This document shows positions 1 through 6,618 of a stretch of DNA of 16,071 nucleotides, piece after piece. This DNA is from Candidatus Poseidoniales archaeon (GTDB lineage: Archaea > Thermoplasmatota > Poseidoniia > Poseidoniales > Poseidoniaceae), in NCBI GenBank assembly GCA_003602535.1, contig QQSA01000005.1:1-16071 (forward strand). Direction: 5' to 3'. The number at the start of each line of letters is the position of its first letter. Position 1 is the first letter of the stretch. The notes under the pieces are model-generated. The model searched no databases. It saw nothing but the letters and a program-made list of their open reading frames with translations, and was not told where the DNA came from. Position numbers and translations under genes: made by a program.

Positions 1-1859
1 AAATCGAAATTATTTGGATCAACAAGCATTGACTCAACTGTTCCATTAGTCTCTTCATAACCATTGTAATTACTGACATATGTGCCAGGAACAGGATTTG
101 ATGAATATGAGTTTGAGCGATGTGCTGCTATCGTATCTGCAGCATTATTAGCCGTTGTAGTGTTTTCATTTCCGGCTCCATTTTCAAACAATACGATTAT
201 CTGATTTTTTGTTAATCCACTATCGTTTCCAAAAACAGTATTGTTGTGTGTGTGGTGATAATTTCCCTTGACCATTATTCCAGTCTTTATGTCCCACAAG
301 ACATTATGATGTACGGTTGCATTATTGCCAGTGTTAGTTCCACCTGCTGGACCATCCATCCTAATTCCATACTTACCTGTATTGTAAATCCAGTTGTACG
401 CAACTTCTGCACCTGCCTGCTCGGCCATCATCATCTGCATTACTGCACCATCACTTTGTATCAAGCCAGTTTGAGAAATCTTGTTGTGGAAAAATCGAGG
501 AGAGTCACCAATACTAATAGTTGCAGAAGCTCCAGTTCGATGTACTGAATTGTTCGAGAATGTATTGTCCCTTCCCCCATCAAATACAGTTACCATTAGC
601 CCAGGTAAATCTGAAGAAGACCAATCTATGAATTCAAAATTTGTATTATTTATTGTATTATTATGGGATTGAAGAGCAGCCCCATGGAATTCGATAGCTG
701 AGCCATCTGTATGCGCAAACGAAGAGTTGTCAATCAGACAGTTTGTGCAACGATCCATTCTAGAAACCCAGCGTTCTTCCAAGTTTTCGCCAGCAATTCC
801 TAAACCTCTCTTTGAGGTACTAGGGTACATTAAATCTGAATCTAATACAGAGCAACCATCACACTGATATGACCTAAATGTGGTGGCAAAGAATTCCAAA
901 CCTTGCAAGGTCACATTATCACTATTTGTGATATTGAATGCAAATGCTTGGGTCTTCACTCTGATATCGAGAGTGTTTGGATTCACTCCATTAGCGAAAA
1001 GCATGTGCATTTGATTTGAACTGGAATTTATCCACCATTCACCTTCTACATCGATTAAATCTTTTTTTCCTTCAAGGAAATAATGGTGATGCTTATTCTT
1101 CCAAGTTGGAACTGTATCATAATAGAATGTAGAATTATTAGAATCAAAATCCATCACAGTACGGCTATAGGTTCTGAAAGAACCAACATTCAATATTGCA
1201 ATCGCACCAACCGGATCGATTCCACTAGATGACAAATTGTTGCTTGCACCAGTTGTACCACCTGCATCCTCTAGTTCACCATTGGAATATGAGCCACCAT
1301 TTCCGATCGTTCCGTGAGCCCAATGATTCGTTTGATCAAGTACAGAATAATCACTGAAATTGGCATTTGGCCATCTGGCTGGAACTTGCTCCTCATAATC
1401 CATGAATACCTGCCAGGCATCTACTCCGAGGTTAACTTTGTGAATACCATCTCCTGAAAGTATCCAACTTCCTCCTAAGTCACTAACAACACTTTGTGTT
1501 CCATCGAAAACAACTCTCTCACCTTGAGCCGATTTTATTGTAAGATTTTGAAATCCATCAATGCTTACCTCTTCGTGGTATACGCCTTCGTGGACAATAA
1601 TCTCATCTCCATCGCTCGATTGTAAAATCGCTTTTGAGACCGATTCAAATGGGCAATCTTCAGTACCGGGATTTGAATCATTTCCTAACTGATTGTCGAC
1701 ATGAAATGGAGTGTTTGATGCATGAGTTTGATTTGCGCAATCAAAATCAGATGACTCCCAAAAAATTGACTCCTCTGTTAATGAAAAATTATCATTTGAC
1801 AGATTTGTCATAGGTGACAGACAAATGATTGAAACCATTAGTAATGCAATCTTTCTCAT
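1..1859 (-). CDS. Secreted right-handed beta-helix protein (N-terminal 619 codons, truncated by window edge)
   Basis: I read this frame by hand from an ATG at 1859 to the left edge with no stop, so the C-terminus lies outside the window. A GGAG Shine-Dalgarno sits 7 bases before the ATG. The first ~20 residues (MRKIALLMVSIICLSP) look like a signal peptide. Residues ~70-115 contain the family's usual entry sequence: a short acidic 'SDGDEIIVHEGVYHEEVSI' stretch, then 'LTIKS'-type strands. After that come many short N/T/S-rich turns (NNT, NNTNF, NNSVH, HNK, HHN) at ~22-25 residue spacing, as in Beta_helix/pectate-lyase-like solenoids. Many N-x-S/T sequons suggest extracellular N-glycosylation. 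Two CxxC pairs (C333/C336 and C371/C374) lie on neighbouring turns. Such proteins are surface adhesins or polysaccharide-active enzymes; no catalytic residues can be assigned here. Whether it ends in a membrane anchor or sorting signal cannot be seen. Confidence 0.8.
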   Translation of the reverse strand, partial: MRKIALLMVSIICLSPMTNLSNDNFSLTEESIFWESSDFDCANQTHASNTPFHVDNQLGNDSNPGTEDCPFESVSKAILQSSDGDEIIVHEGVYHEEVSIDGFQNLTIKSAQGERVVFDGTQSVVSDLGGSWILSGDGIHKVNLGVDAWQVFMDYEEQVPARWPNANFSDYSVLDQTNHWAHGTIGNGGSYSNGELEDAGGTTGASNNLSSSGIDPVGAIAILNVGSFRTYSRTVMDFDSNNSTFYYDTVPTWKNKHHHYFLEGKKDLIDVEGEWWINSSSNQMHMLFANGVNPNTLDIRVKTQAFAFNITNSDNVTLQGLEFFATTFRSYQCDGCSVLDSDLMYPSTSKRGLGIAGENLEERWVSRMDRCTNCLIDNSSFAHTDGSAIEFHGAALQSHNNTINNTNFEFIDWSSSDLPGLMVTVFDGGRDNTFSNNSVHRTGASATISIGDSPRFFHNKISQTGLIQSDGAVMQMMMAEQAGAEVAYNWIYNTGKYGIRMDGPAGGTNTGNNATVHHNVLWDIKTGIMVKGNYHHTHNNTVFGNDSGLTKNQIIVLFENGAGNENTTTANNAADTIAAHRSNSYSSNPVPGTYVSNYNGYEETNGTVESMLVDPNNFD

Positions 1860-1910
1860 TGAAACTCCTAAAAGACATTAGCAGATAGTAGTTCTTCCAA
1901 TTATCAAAGG

Positions 1911-2504
1911 TTATTGACGTTTGAAAATAGTCGAAATATATGGCCTCTCGCCACCAAATGGATTGATATGAGTATGTCTAATTGCATCTATCAGAGTCCA
2001 TTTATCTCCCAGTAAATCAGTCAGCATATCCTCATCATATGTGTGTAGATCAAGTCCACAACACATCTGTGCTCCATCGGTTGAGAAGGTTTCAATAACT
2101 GCAAAACCTCCACTTCCTATACAAGATTCCAAATTTTCAACATATGATTTCCTCTCTTCATCTTTGAGAAGGAAATGTAATACTGCTCTGTCATGCCAAA
2201 TGTCAAACTTCCCAAGTTGAAGTTTTTTTGTCAAATCCCCCTGAATGTATTTCATATTATTTCCATGCCTCTTGGAAAGTATTCGAAGGGCTTCGGATGA
2301 GACATCCAATACTGTTACTTCATAATAATGAGATAGAAGCGTATCGACAAGAGTTGTAGCGCCAGCTCCTACATCGATTAACTTCTTTCCATCACATGAG
2401 GAGATTAGATCCATCGAAACAGCATGCTCTTTTTGGTACCATCCTAGCTGAGTAGTATCAGCATCATTATACGCTGCATCCCAATGTTGTGCATTGCTTT
2501 GCAT
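1911..2504 (-). CDS. Class I SAM-dependent methyltransferase, substrate unknown
   Basis: This 197-residue protein has a Rossmann-type methyltransferase fold. The SAM-binding motif I is LIDVGAGAT (residues 42-50). The acidic residue that would bind the ribose is D67 in VLDVSS. A GDL at 89-91 is the usual adenine-side motif. The segment IWHDRAVLHFL (102-112) and the N-terminal GWYQ (21-24) mark a small-molecule methyltransferase subfamily often annotated only as a class I methyltransferase, distantly like TehB. It is the last gene of the tusA-ribA-osmC operon, starting 9 bases after the OsmC stop, with a weak GAGATGG ribosome site. The context suggests thiol, metalloid or redox-linked chemistry, but that is inference. 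The SAM-binding assignment is strong; the substrate is not known. Confidence 0.85.
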   Translation of the reverse strand: MQSNAQHWDAAYNDADTTQLGWYQKEHAVSMDLISSCDGKKLIDVGAGATTLVDTLLSHYYEVTVLDVSSEALRILSKRHGNNMKYIQGDLTKKLQLGKFDIWHDRAVLHFLLKDEERKSYVENLESCIGSGGFAVIETFSTDGAQMCCGLDLHTYDEDMLTDLLGDKWTLIDAIRHTHINPFGGERPYISTIFKRQ

Positions 2505-2513
2505 AAAACCATC

Positions 2514-2912
2514 TCATTGGAAAGTGACATCAACTTCCATAGATTCACTTACTGAAACACATACTGGACAATTACAACCCTCTGTAATCAACCAAGCACG
2601 ATCATCCATCGATAAGTCAGAAGGGAGATTTACAATCACCTCGAGTTTCGAAATGCGACGTGGATTTGCTGCCATGTATTTCTCGACACTCCCAGTCATC
2701 CCAGTAACATCTAACTCCCTAGAATCTGCCCTGATAGCTACAATTGTCATCACACAAGTTAGCATTGAAGTCGCTAGTAAATCGGTTGGAGAGAATGATT
2801 CCCCCTTGCCCATATTATCAACAGGTGCATCAGTAATCAGTTTGGCACCAGATGGTTCATGAATGGCTGTGCACCGTAAATTTCCATCATATTTTGCATT
2901 AATTCTAACCAT
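2514..2912 (-). CDS. OsmC/Ohr-family protein (putative thiol peroxidase)
   Basis: At 132 residues this is the usual length for OsmC/Ohr proteins, cytoplasmic dimers that reduce organic hydroperoxides with two cysteines. The conserved N-terminal half shows SPTDLLATSMLTCVMT (residues 41-56), with the peroxidatic-type cysteine at C53. The second family cysteine is in GCNCPVC (112-118), where C115 before P116-V117 matches the usual 'CPV/CPI' position; C113 and C118 are extra. The ATG follows directly on the ribA stop codon (TAA then ATG, no gap), and the ribosome site GGTGAG lies in the end of ribA, so the two are probably translationally coupled. OsmC paralogues with TusA-like neighbours are known in bacteria. 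A YhfA-like role, rather than peroxide defence, is possible. Confidence 0.87.
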   Translation of the reverse strand: MVRINAKYDGNLRCTAIHEPSGAKLITDAPVDNMGKGESFSPTDLLATSMLTCVMTIVAIRADSRELDVTGMTGSVEKYMAANPRRISKLEVIVNLPSDLSMDDRAWLITEGCNCPVCVSVSESMEVDVTFQ

Positions 2913-3515
2913 TTACTCACCATCTAATTCGATGTCATGACCCATGCGTTCCGCTTTAGTTTGAAGATAATCACGATTACTTGAGCCGACCCCAACAATT
3001 AGAGGGACCCTCTCAATCACATTTATTCCATATTTTTCGAGTTGTTTTGCTTTATCTGGATTGTTCGAAAGTAGGCTCACATCCGTTACTCCCAATGAAT
3101 CTAACATAGTGCTTGCAATTCTATAATTACGCGCATCACCAGGCAATCCTAGCATTAAATTTGCATCCAATGTGTCAGCTCCTTTGTCTTGAAGATGGTA
3201 GGCTTGAATCTTAGCATGGAGACCAATCCCTCTACCTTCTTGTCGTAGATAAAGTACAACACCCCAACCCTTCTCGGATATCGCTTTTAGAGCAGCATCT
3301 AATTGTGGACCACAGTCGCAACGTAGAGAACCAAATGCGTCTCCAGTAAGGCATTCGGAATGAACCCTCATAAGAACAGGATCTGGACCGGACATGTCTC
3401 CGATTGAAAGGGCTACATGATCGAAACCGGTTTCAGATTCATGGAACACACGGATATTAAAATCTCCATACTGCGTTGGAAGTTTTGCCTCGCTGGGAAC
3501 CTCATCGATACTCAT
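2913..3515 (-). CDS. ribA: GTP cyclohydrolase II
   Basis: This enzyme opens GTP to 2,5-diamino-6-ribosylamino-pyrimidinone phosphate, formate and pyrophosphate, the first step of bacterial-type riboflavin synthesis. The protein aligns along its whole length with E. coli RibA from memory: HSECLTGDAFGSLRCDCG (residues 52-69) carries the three zinc cysteines C55, C66 and C68. YLRQEGRGIGL (89-99) is the substrate loop, D127 and R129 match the catalytic Asp/Arg, and LLSNNPDK plus RVPLIVG follow. No DHBP-synthase (RibB) domain is fused. I chose the ATG at 3515 rather than the GTG at 3521: the ATG overlaps the tusA stop as ATGA and has a GAGGTG ribosome site 5 bases upstream, and the GTG would sit inside that site. 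Most archaea use the unrelated GTP cyclohydrolase III (ArfA), so this bacterial-type gene may have been acquired. Confidence 0.95.
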   Translation of the reverse strand: MSIDEVPSEAKLPTQYGDFNIRVFHESETGFDHVALSIGDMSGPDPVLMRVHSECLTGDAFGSLRCDCGPQLDAALKAISEKGWGVVLYLRQEGRGIGLHAKIQAYHLQDKGADTLDANLMLGLPGDARNYRIASTMLDSLGVTDVSLLSNNPDKAKQLEKYGINVIERVPLIVGVGSSNRDYLQTKAERMGHDIELDGE

Positions 3516-3742
3516 ACACACACCTCAATAATAAATCTGAATTCGCCTGCAGACTTGAGGACATCGATTAATTGATGCCCCAATCTGTCAACCAAAATTG
3601 GCATGTCATGCATAGTTTCAGGGTCATCTGCTATCACCATCAATACATCTCCTCCATTCAAATCTGCTAATGCTTTACGTGCTTGACTAACTGGAACTGG
3701 ACAATAATGACCCAACACATCCAACTTATGAGTCGGCTCCAC
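3512..3742 (-). CDS. TusA/SirA-family sulfur carrier
   Basis: This 76-residue protein is the size of TusA, which carries persulfide sulfur on one cysteine for tRNA thiolation, molybdopterin synthesis or sulfur oxidation. The hallmark is LGHYCPVPV (residues 10-18): C14 in the CPxP motif is the sulfur-carrying residue. The later ADDPETMHDMP (38-48) and C-terminal FRFIIEV also match the fold. The start is a GTG at 3742; the frame is open further upstream to a TGA but has no ATG, GTG or TTG there. No Shine-Dalgarno is seen, so the mRNA may be leaderless. It heads the operon and overlaps ribA by 4 bases (ATGA). Its partner proteins are not visible, so the exact role (sulfur relay versus a regulatory TusA-like protein) is open. 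Confidence 0.85.
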   Translation of the reverse strand: MEPTHKLDVLGHYCPVPVSQARKALADLNGGDVLMVIADDPETMHDMPILVDRLGHQLIDVLKSAGEFRFIIEVCV

Positions 3743-3758
3743 AATTTGGGCGAAGGGA

Positions 3759-3775
3759 TAGGCAACTTCAACCCT
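3759..3775 (-). promoter_or_regulatory. Leader element AGGGTT-N6-GCCTA before tusA
   Basis: Read on the minus strand, AGGGTT lies 28-33 bases before the GTG start of tusA, followed after six bases by GCCTA. The same two blocks occur in the leaders of the HEAT gene and of rpoL with spacers of 4 and 2 bases. In a leaderless mRNA this distance is where the TATA/BRE region would lie. No classical TATA box is present, so the role as a promoter part is inference. Confidence 0.3.
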
Positions 3776-3783
3776 CGTACGAG
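3774..3783. promoter_or_regulatory. Perfect 10-base palindrome CTCGTACGAG in the divergent tusA/archaeosortase spacer
   Basis: The palindrome lies near the middle of the 77-base region between the divergent tusA and archaeosortase starts, which is where a shared repressor could sit. Palindromes of this length are expected about fifteen times by chance in a window this size, so position is the only argument for function. Confidence 0.2.
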
Positions 3784-3819
3784 TGGAGAGTTCATCAATA
3801 AGGTGGATTATTCAGTAAC

Positions 3820-4893
3820 ATGGCCGAGGACTCCAAGTCACTTGTCGAGGAGGTCGAAGACCTTTCTTGGGGAGAATTTGGTAAACTCGCCAGTGGTTAT
3901 CTAAGAATACCATTGGCACTTGTCTTCGTAGAAATGCTGTACTGGTTCATCACACAGCCAACTAATACCTTGGGATTAATTCAAGAATCTGAGGCTTGGA
4001 TATGGTATCAACTAACCGAATTGATCTATGGCCCCGGTTCAGCAACTCTCTCTGAATATAATGGATGGACTACTCTAGTTACTCTCAATCATCCTGATTT
4101 TTGGTATGGAGAAATCCGTCTATATGTATCAGATGAATGCGCTGGAGTACATGAAATGTTATTCATCACTGTACTGATAATGATGTCAAGTGGTGTTCCT
4201 CAAAGATTACGAATCAAGAGTGCCGCAGTTGCCTGCGGAATTGTTTATGTTCTAAACATCGCAAGATTACTCGCACTATACCCTATTGCAATCTCGGGTT
4301 GTGTTGAAAATCCAAACATGATGAATTGTGAACAACCAATGCATGAATTCCATGCATTTGTTTACCAATGGGGATTCCTAATCGTGTTGATATTAATGTG
4401 GCTTGTTTGGTTTAAATGGGTAAATGCAGGCGATATGATTCGAAAGGAGCAAATGTCTAGCAAAGGCAAATGGAAATTCATTTATCGTAACAAGTGGACT
4501 AATTTGCACAAGACTGCATTAGTAGCTTCAATAGTTCTATTATTCGGAGCATTCGCAAATGTATGGCTGGATGCAGATGCCATGCAAGCAAAAGAAACAG
4601 TAGATGCTTGTGATTATTTCTCTAGTGTAACTGAAAGTTGCGGAGATGCCAGAAATGCTTGGGCTCAAGAGATACAAACATCTTGGTCACTAGCTACTCT
4701 CGGATTGGTTGGAATTGCAAGCACTGTGATTGCAATTGACAGACCTGATAAGGAAGTTAAAGTCAACTCTGATAGTGATTCCACAGATGAGGAACTGAGT
4801 GATTCCACTAATGAAAAGAATATCAAAATCACAAATATTACAATCAAAGATTCTGTTGTAATCGACTCAATCATTGGTAGTGCTGAAGAATGA
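3820..4893 (+). CDS. Archaeosortase/exosortase-family membrane cysteine protease-transpeptidase with long C-terminal extension
   Basis: Archaeosortases cut C-terminal sorting signals off surface proteins and probably attach them to lipid. The hallmark catalytic set is visible: C107 in DECAGVHE (105-112), R149 in NIARL (146-150), and a histidine after the next loop (H175 or H178 in MHEFHAF). Each lies at the edge of a hydrophobic segment: TM ~28-46, ~112-124, ~133-157 and ~179-199. Unlike a minimal enzyme it continues with a TM at ~231-251, a cysteine-bearing loop (C264, C274), a TM at ~286-306, an acidic Ser/Asp tail and a final ITIKDSVVIDSIIG motif. The start has AGGTGG 13 bases upstream, which is rather far. 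The gene is divergent from tusA, and its stop directly abuts the helicase stop on the other strand. No recognised sorting signal (PGF/PEF-CTERM) is seen in complete proteins here. The family assignment is good; the subfamily is unknown. Confidence 0.82.
   Translation: MAEDSKSLVEEVEDLSWGEFGKLASGYLRIPLALVFVEMLYWFITQPTNTLGLIQESEAWIWYQLTELIYGPGSATLSEYNGWTTLVTLNHPDFWYGEIRLYVSDECAGVHEMLFITVLIMMSSGVPQRLRIKSAAVACGIVYVLNIARLLALYPIAISGCVENPNMMNCEQPMHEFHAFVYQWGFLIVLILMWLVWFKWVNAGDMIRKEQMSSKGKWKFIYRNKWTNLHKTALVASIVLLFGAFANVWLDADAMQAKETVDACDYFSSVTESCGDARNAWAQEIQTSWSLATLGLVGIASTVIAIDRPDKEVKVNSDSDSTDEELSDSTNEKNIKITNITIKDSVVIDSIIGSAEE
4774..4808 (+). repeat. 24-base direct duplication in the archaeosortase tail
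   Basis: The 11-mer AGTGATTCCAC occurs at 4774-4784 and again at 4798-4808, exactly eight codons apart. It gives a repeated Ser-Asp-Ser-Thr unit in the acidic cytoplasmic linker. It looks like a small in-frame duplication in a low-complexity linker. Confidence 0.6.
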
Positions 4894-6294
4894 TTAGGAT
4901 TCAATTATTGAAGCATCAATATCCTTTGAGTTGAATGATCTAACTGCTAATGATGCATGCTTGTTGTGTACTTCAACAACAGTGTGGTCCTCATTGATTA
5001 CAATATCACCAACTGCTAATTCTGGGCACTTCAATGAAGTTGTAATTTCATCTACGATTGCAAACTTTGACATTGAAGTGGTGGAAATTCTGATTGGAAC
5101 CATACCGAATACATCTGCTGCTTCAGCATTATCTTCTTGTTTTTTAACCGGATCTCTGTCCATTCCGTCTGGTAGTTCAGGTGCTTCTGAAGGAACAATT
5201 TCCAATGAGTGAGTTGCAATAATCTTGTTCAGTTGCGGCAAATCATCTCTGCCAACTAATGCCCATGCTTCTCCTTTGCGTCCAATGCGACCTGTTCTTC
5301 CAATGCGATGCACATAATTGTCTACATCGTCAGGAACATCGTAATTGATTACCAATGTAATTCCATCGACATCTATTCCTCTTGCTGCTACATCAGTTGC
5401 AACAACTACACTGGAGTTTCCATCTTTGAAGTTTGAAATAATCTTCTCTCTCTGATTCTGTGACATGTCACCATGTAGTCCTTCAACATCGAATCGGTGC
5501 TTCTTTAATCGCTGAACAATTAAGTCAACCATTCTCTTAGTATTTGTGAAAATTATAGTTTGATCATCTTCACTCATACGAGATAGAAGTCTTCCCACGA
5601 CCCACAATTTATTGGCACGGCCAATTCTTACACTGAATTGATCGATTGGTGGGATATCTAATTTCTCAGTATTAGTCAGAACGAAATCTGGCTCATTCAT
5701 GAATTCATTTGCAGCGTCGATAATTTCCTGCGGGAAAGTTGCTGAGAATAGTAAGGTTTGCTCTCGCCCAGTCATCCTCTCGACTACCCACATGATATCA
5801 GGGAAGAACCCCATATCCAGCATTCTATCAGCCTCATCAAGGACGAAGAAACTTGGTTTTGCTAGATCGATATGACCTCTTTTTGTCATATCCATTACTC
5901 TTCCAGGAGTCCCGACAATTATGTCCACTCCTTTATTCAGTGAACGAGCCTGCTTTTCTAAATCGGTACCACCGTAAACAGTAAGAATTCTGAGACCTGC
6001 TTTTCCTTGAATGTTAGACAGTTCTTCAGCAACTTGATTTGCCAACTCTCTAGTAGGCGTTAGAATCAATGCTTGTAATTCACCAGTTGGTTGACAAAAG
6101 TTCATTGTAGGTAAGCCAAATGCTGCAGTTTTTCCAGAACCTGTTCTGGCTTGTCCGATTACATCTTTTCCTTGAAGGGCTAGAGGGATGGTATCCTTCT
6201 GAACCTGAGTTGCAAATTCCCAGCCATTGTCAGCTAAGCCTGCTTTTAATTCATCTTTTAATTCCCAAACAGAAAATGGAGTTGTTGTGAACAT
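4894..6294 (-). CDS. DEAD-box ATP-dependent RNA helicase
   Basis: This 466-residue protein contains the full set of DEAD-box motifs in order: Q motif (Q32), motif I ARTGSGKT (49-56), Ia PTRELA (80-85), GG (108-109), Ib TPGR (129-132), II DEAD (153-156), III SAT (184-186), IV IIFTNT (247-252), V ATDVAARGID (299-308) and VI HRIGRTGR (329-336). It unwinds short RNA duplexes with ATP, in ribosome assembly or cold adaptation. Residues ~395-462 form an extra domain; its VGDIVINEDHTVVEV stretch loosely resembles the DbpA/CsdA RNA-binding fold, which would direct it to rRNA. The ATG at 6294 has AGAGGG seven bases upstream. It is the third gene of a HEAT / small protein / helicase group and its 66-base leader can form alternative hairpins. 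No motif is broken. Confidence 0.96.
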   Translation of the reverse strand: MFTTTPFSVWELKDELKAGLADNGWEFATQVQKDTIPLALQGKDVIGQARTGSGKTAAFGLPTMNFCQPTGELQALILTPTRELANQVAEELSNIQGKAGLRILTVYGGTDLEKQARSLNKGVDIIVGTPGRVMDMTKRGHIDLAKPSFFVLDEADRMLDMGFFPDIMWVVERMTGREQTLLFSATFPQEIIDAANEFMNEPDFVLTNTEKLDIPPIDQFSVRIGRANKLWVVGRLLSRMSEDDQTIIFTNTKRMVDLIVQRLKKHRFDVEGLHGDMSQNQREKIISNFKDGNSSVVVATDVAARGIDVDGITLVINYDVPDDVDNYVHRIGRTGRIGRKGEAWALVGRDDLPQLNKIIATHSLEIVPSEAPELPDGMDRDPVKKQEDNAEAADVFGMVPIRISTTSMSKFAIVDEITTSLKCPELAVGDIVINEDHTVVEVHNKHASLAVRSFNSKDIDASIIES

Positions 6295-6308
6295 TTGGAT
6301 CCCTCTTT

Positions 6309-6353
6309 CCGTCCCTTCCCAAAATGGGCCACCGGGACGGGGGTGACCCCCGT
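6309..6353 (-). promoter_or_regulatory. GC-rich leader of the helicase gene with mutually exclusive hairpins
   Basis: On the transcribed (minus) strand the order is ACGGGGG-TCA-CCCCCGT (6353-6337), then CCGTCCC (6340-6334), then CCCATTTTGGG (6328-6318), then GGGACGG (6315-6309), then the ribosome site AGAGGG. The first hairpin has a perfect 7-base stem with a three-base loop. Its 3' arm shares CCGT with CCGTCCC, which pairs perfectly with GGGACGG over 7 bases and encloses the small CCCA/TGGG hairpin. The two long stems cannot form together, as in an attenuator or thermosensor. As DNA the first element is an 8-1-8 perfect palindrome and could be a repressor site. It may instead end the mRNA of the small upstream gene, whose stop lies 7 bases away, but no T-run follows. 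Confidence 0.5.
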
Positions 6354-6360
6354 ATCACGA

Positions 6361-6576
6361 TCAGAAGTTTTCGCTATCCTTAGCCTCAGCCTTGAGAACA
6401 CCCATCCAATACTTGAATGCGTTTTCACGGTTGAGCGGCTTCTTCATCTGGCGAACATGCTCTAGAATGTACTGGCGGAATTTCAGAGACTTGTTACGGT
6501 TTACACCATTCGGTGTGACTCCGTCCCACAGGTCATTGAACTGCTTCTCTTTGTCGTTGAACGTATTCTCAGTCAT
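6361..6576 (-). CDS. Small hydrophilic protein of 71 residues, function unknown
   Basis: I do not recognise a family. The protein is highly charged, without cysteine or membrane segment, and is probably mostly helical (for example ILEHVRQMKKPLNRENAFKYW, with an interrupted basic patch near residues 37-57). The start is secure: AAGGAG lies 8 bases before the ATG, one of the best ribosome sites in the window. Codon use differs from the large surface genes: arginine is read only by CGT/CGC, and AAC, TTC and CTG are favoured. GC is about 46 percent, against roughly 37 percent in a sampled stretch of the kelch gene. That is typical of a highly expressed gene, although foreign origin is possible. 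It sits between the HEAT gene (42-base gap) and the helicase (66-base gap), so a role in RNA or ribosome biology is a reasonable guess only. Confidence 0.75.
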   Translation of the reverse strand: MTENTFNDKEKQFNDLWDGVTPNGVNRNKSLKFRQYILEHVRQMKKPLNRENAFKYWMGVLKAEAKDSENF

Positions 6577-6618
6577 GAGTACTACTCCTTGAGCGATTCG
6601 CCGACCGGCAGCCCCCTC

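Noticed and set aside
246..672. Short plus-strand open frames over the left end
   Set aside because: They lie opposite the long beta-helix reading frame, which runs open from 1859 to the edge with a signal peptide and family pattern; the short frames show no recognisable motif.
2494..2862. 122-codon plus-strand frame opposite osmC
   Set aside because: It mirrors the OsmC gene, which has clear family motifs and an abutting start; the opposite frame has none.
3515..3521. GTG at 3521 as the ribA start
   Set aside because: It lies inside the GAGGTG ribosome site of the ATG at 3515, and the two extra residues have no counterpart in E. coli RibA.
4665..4904. 79-codon minus-strand frame opposite the archaeosortase tail
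   Set aside because: Its Ser/Leu-rich sequence is simply the complement of the acidic Ser/Asp tail.
6309..6353. Intrinsic terminator for the small gene
   Set aside because: The hairpin is strong but no T-run follows on the transcribed strand, and its bases also pair with helicase-leader bases; not excluded, only less favoured.
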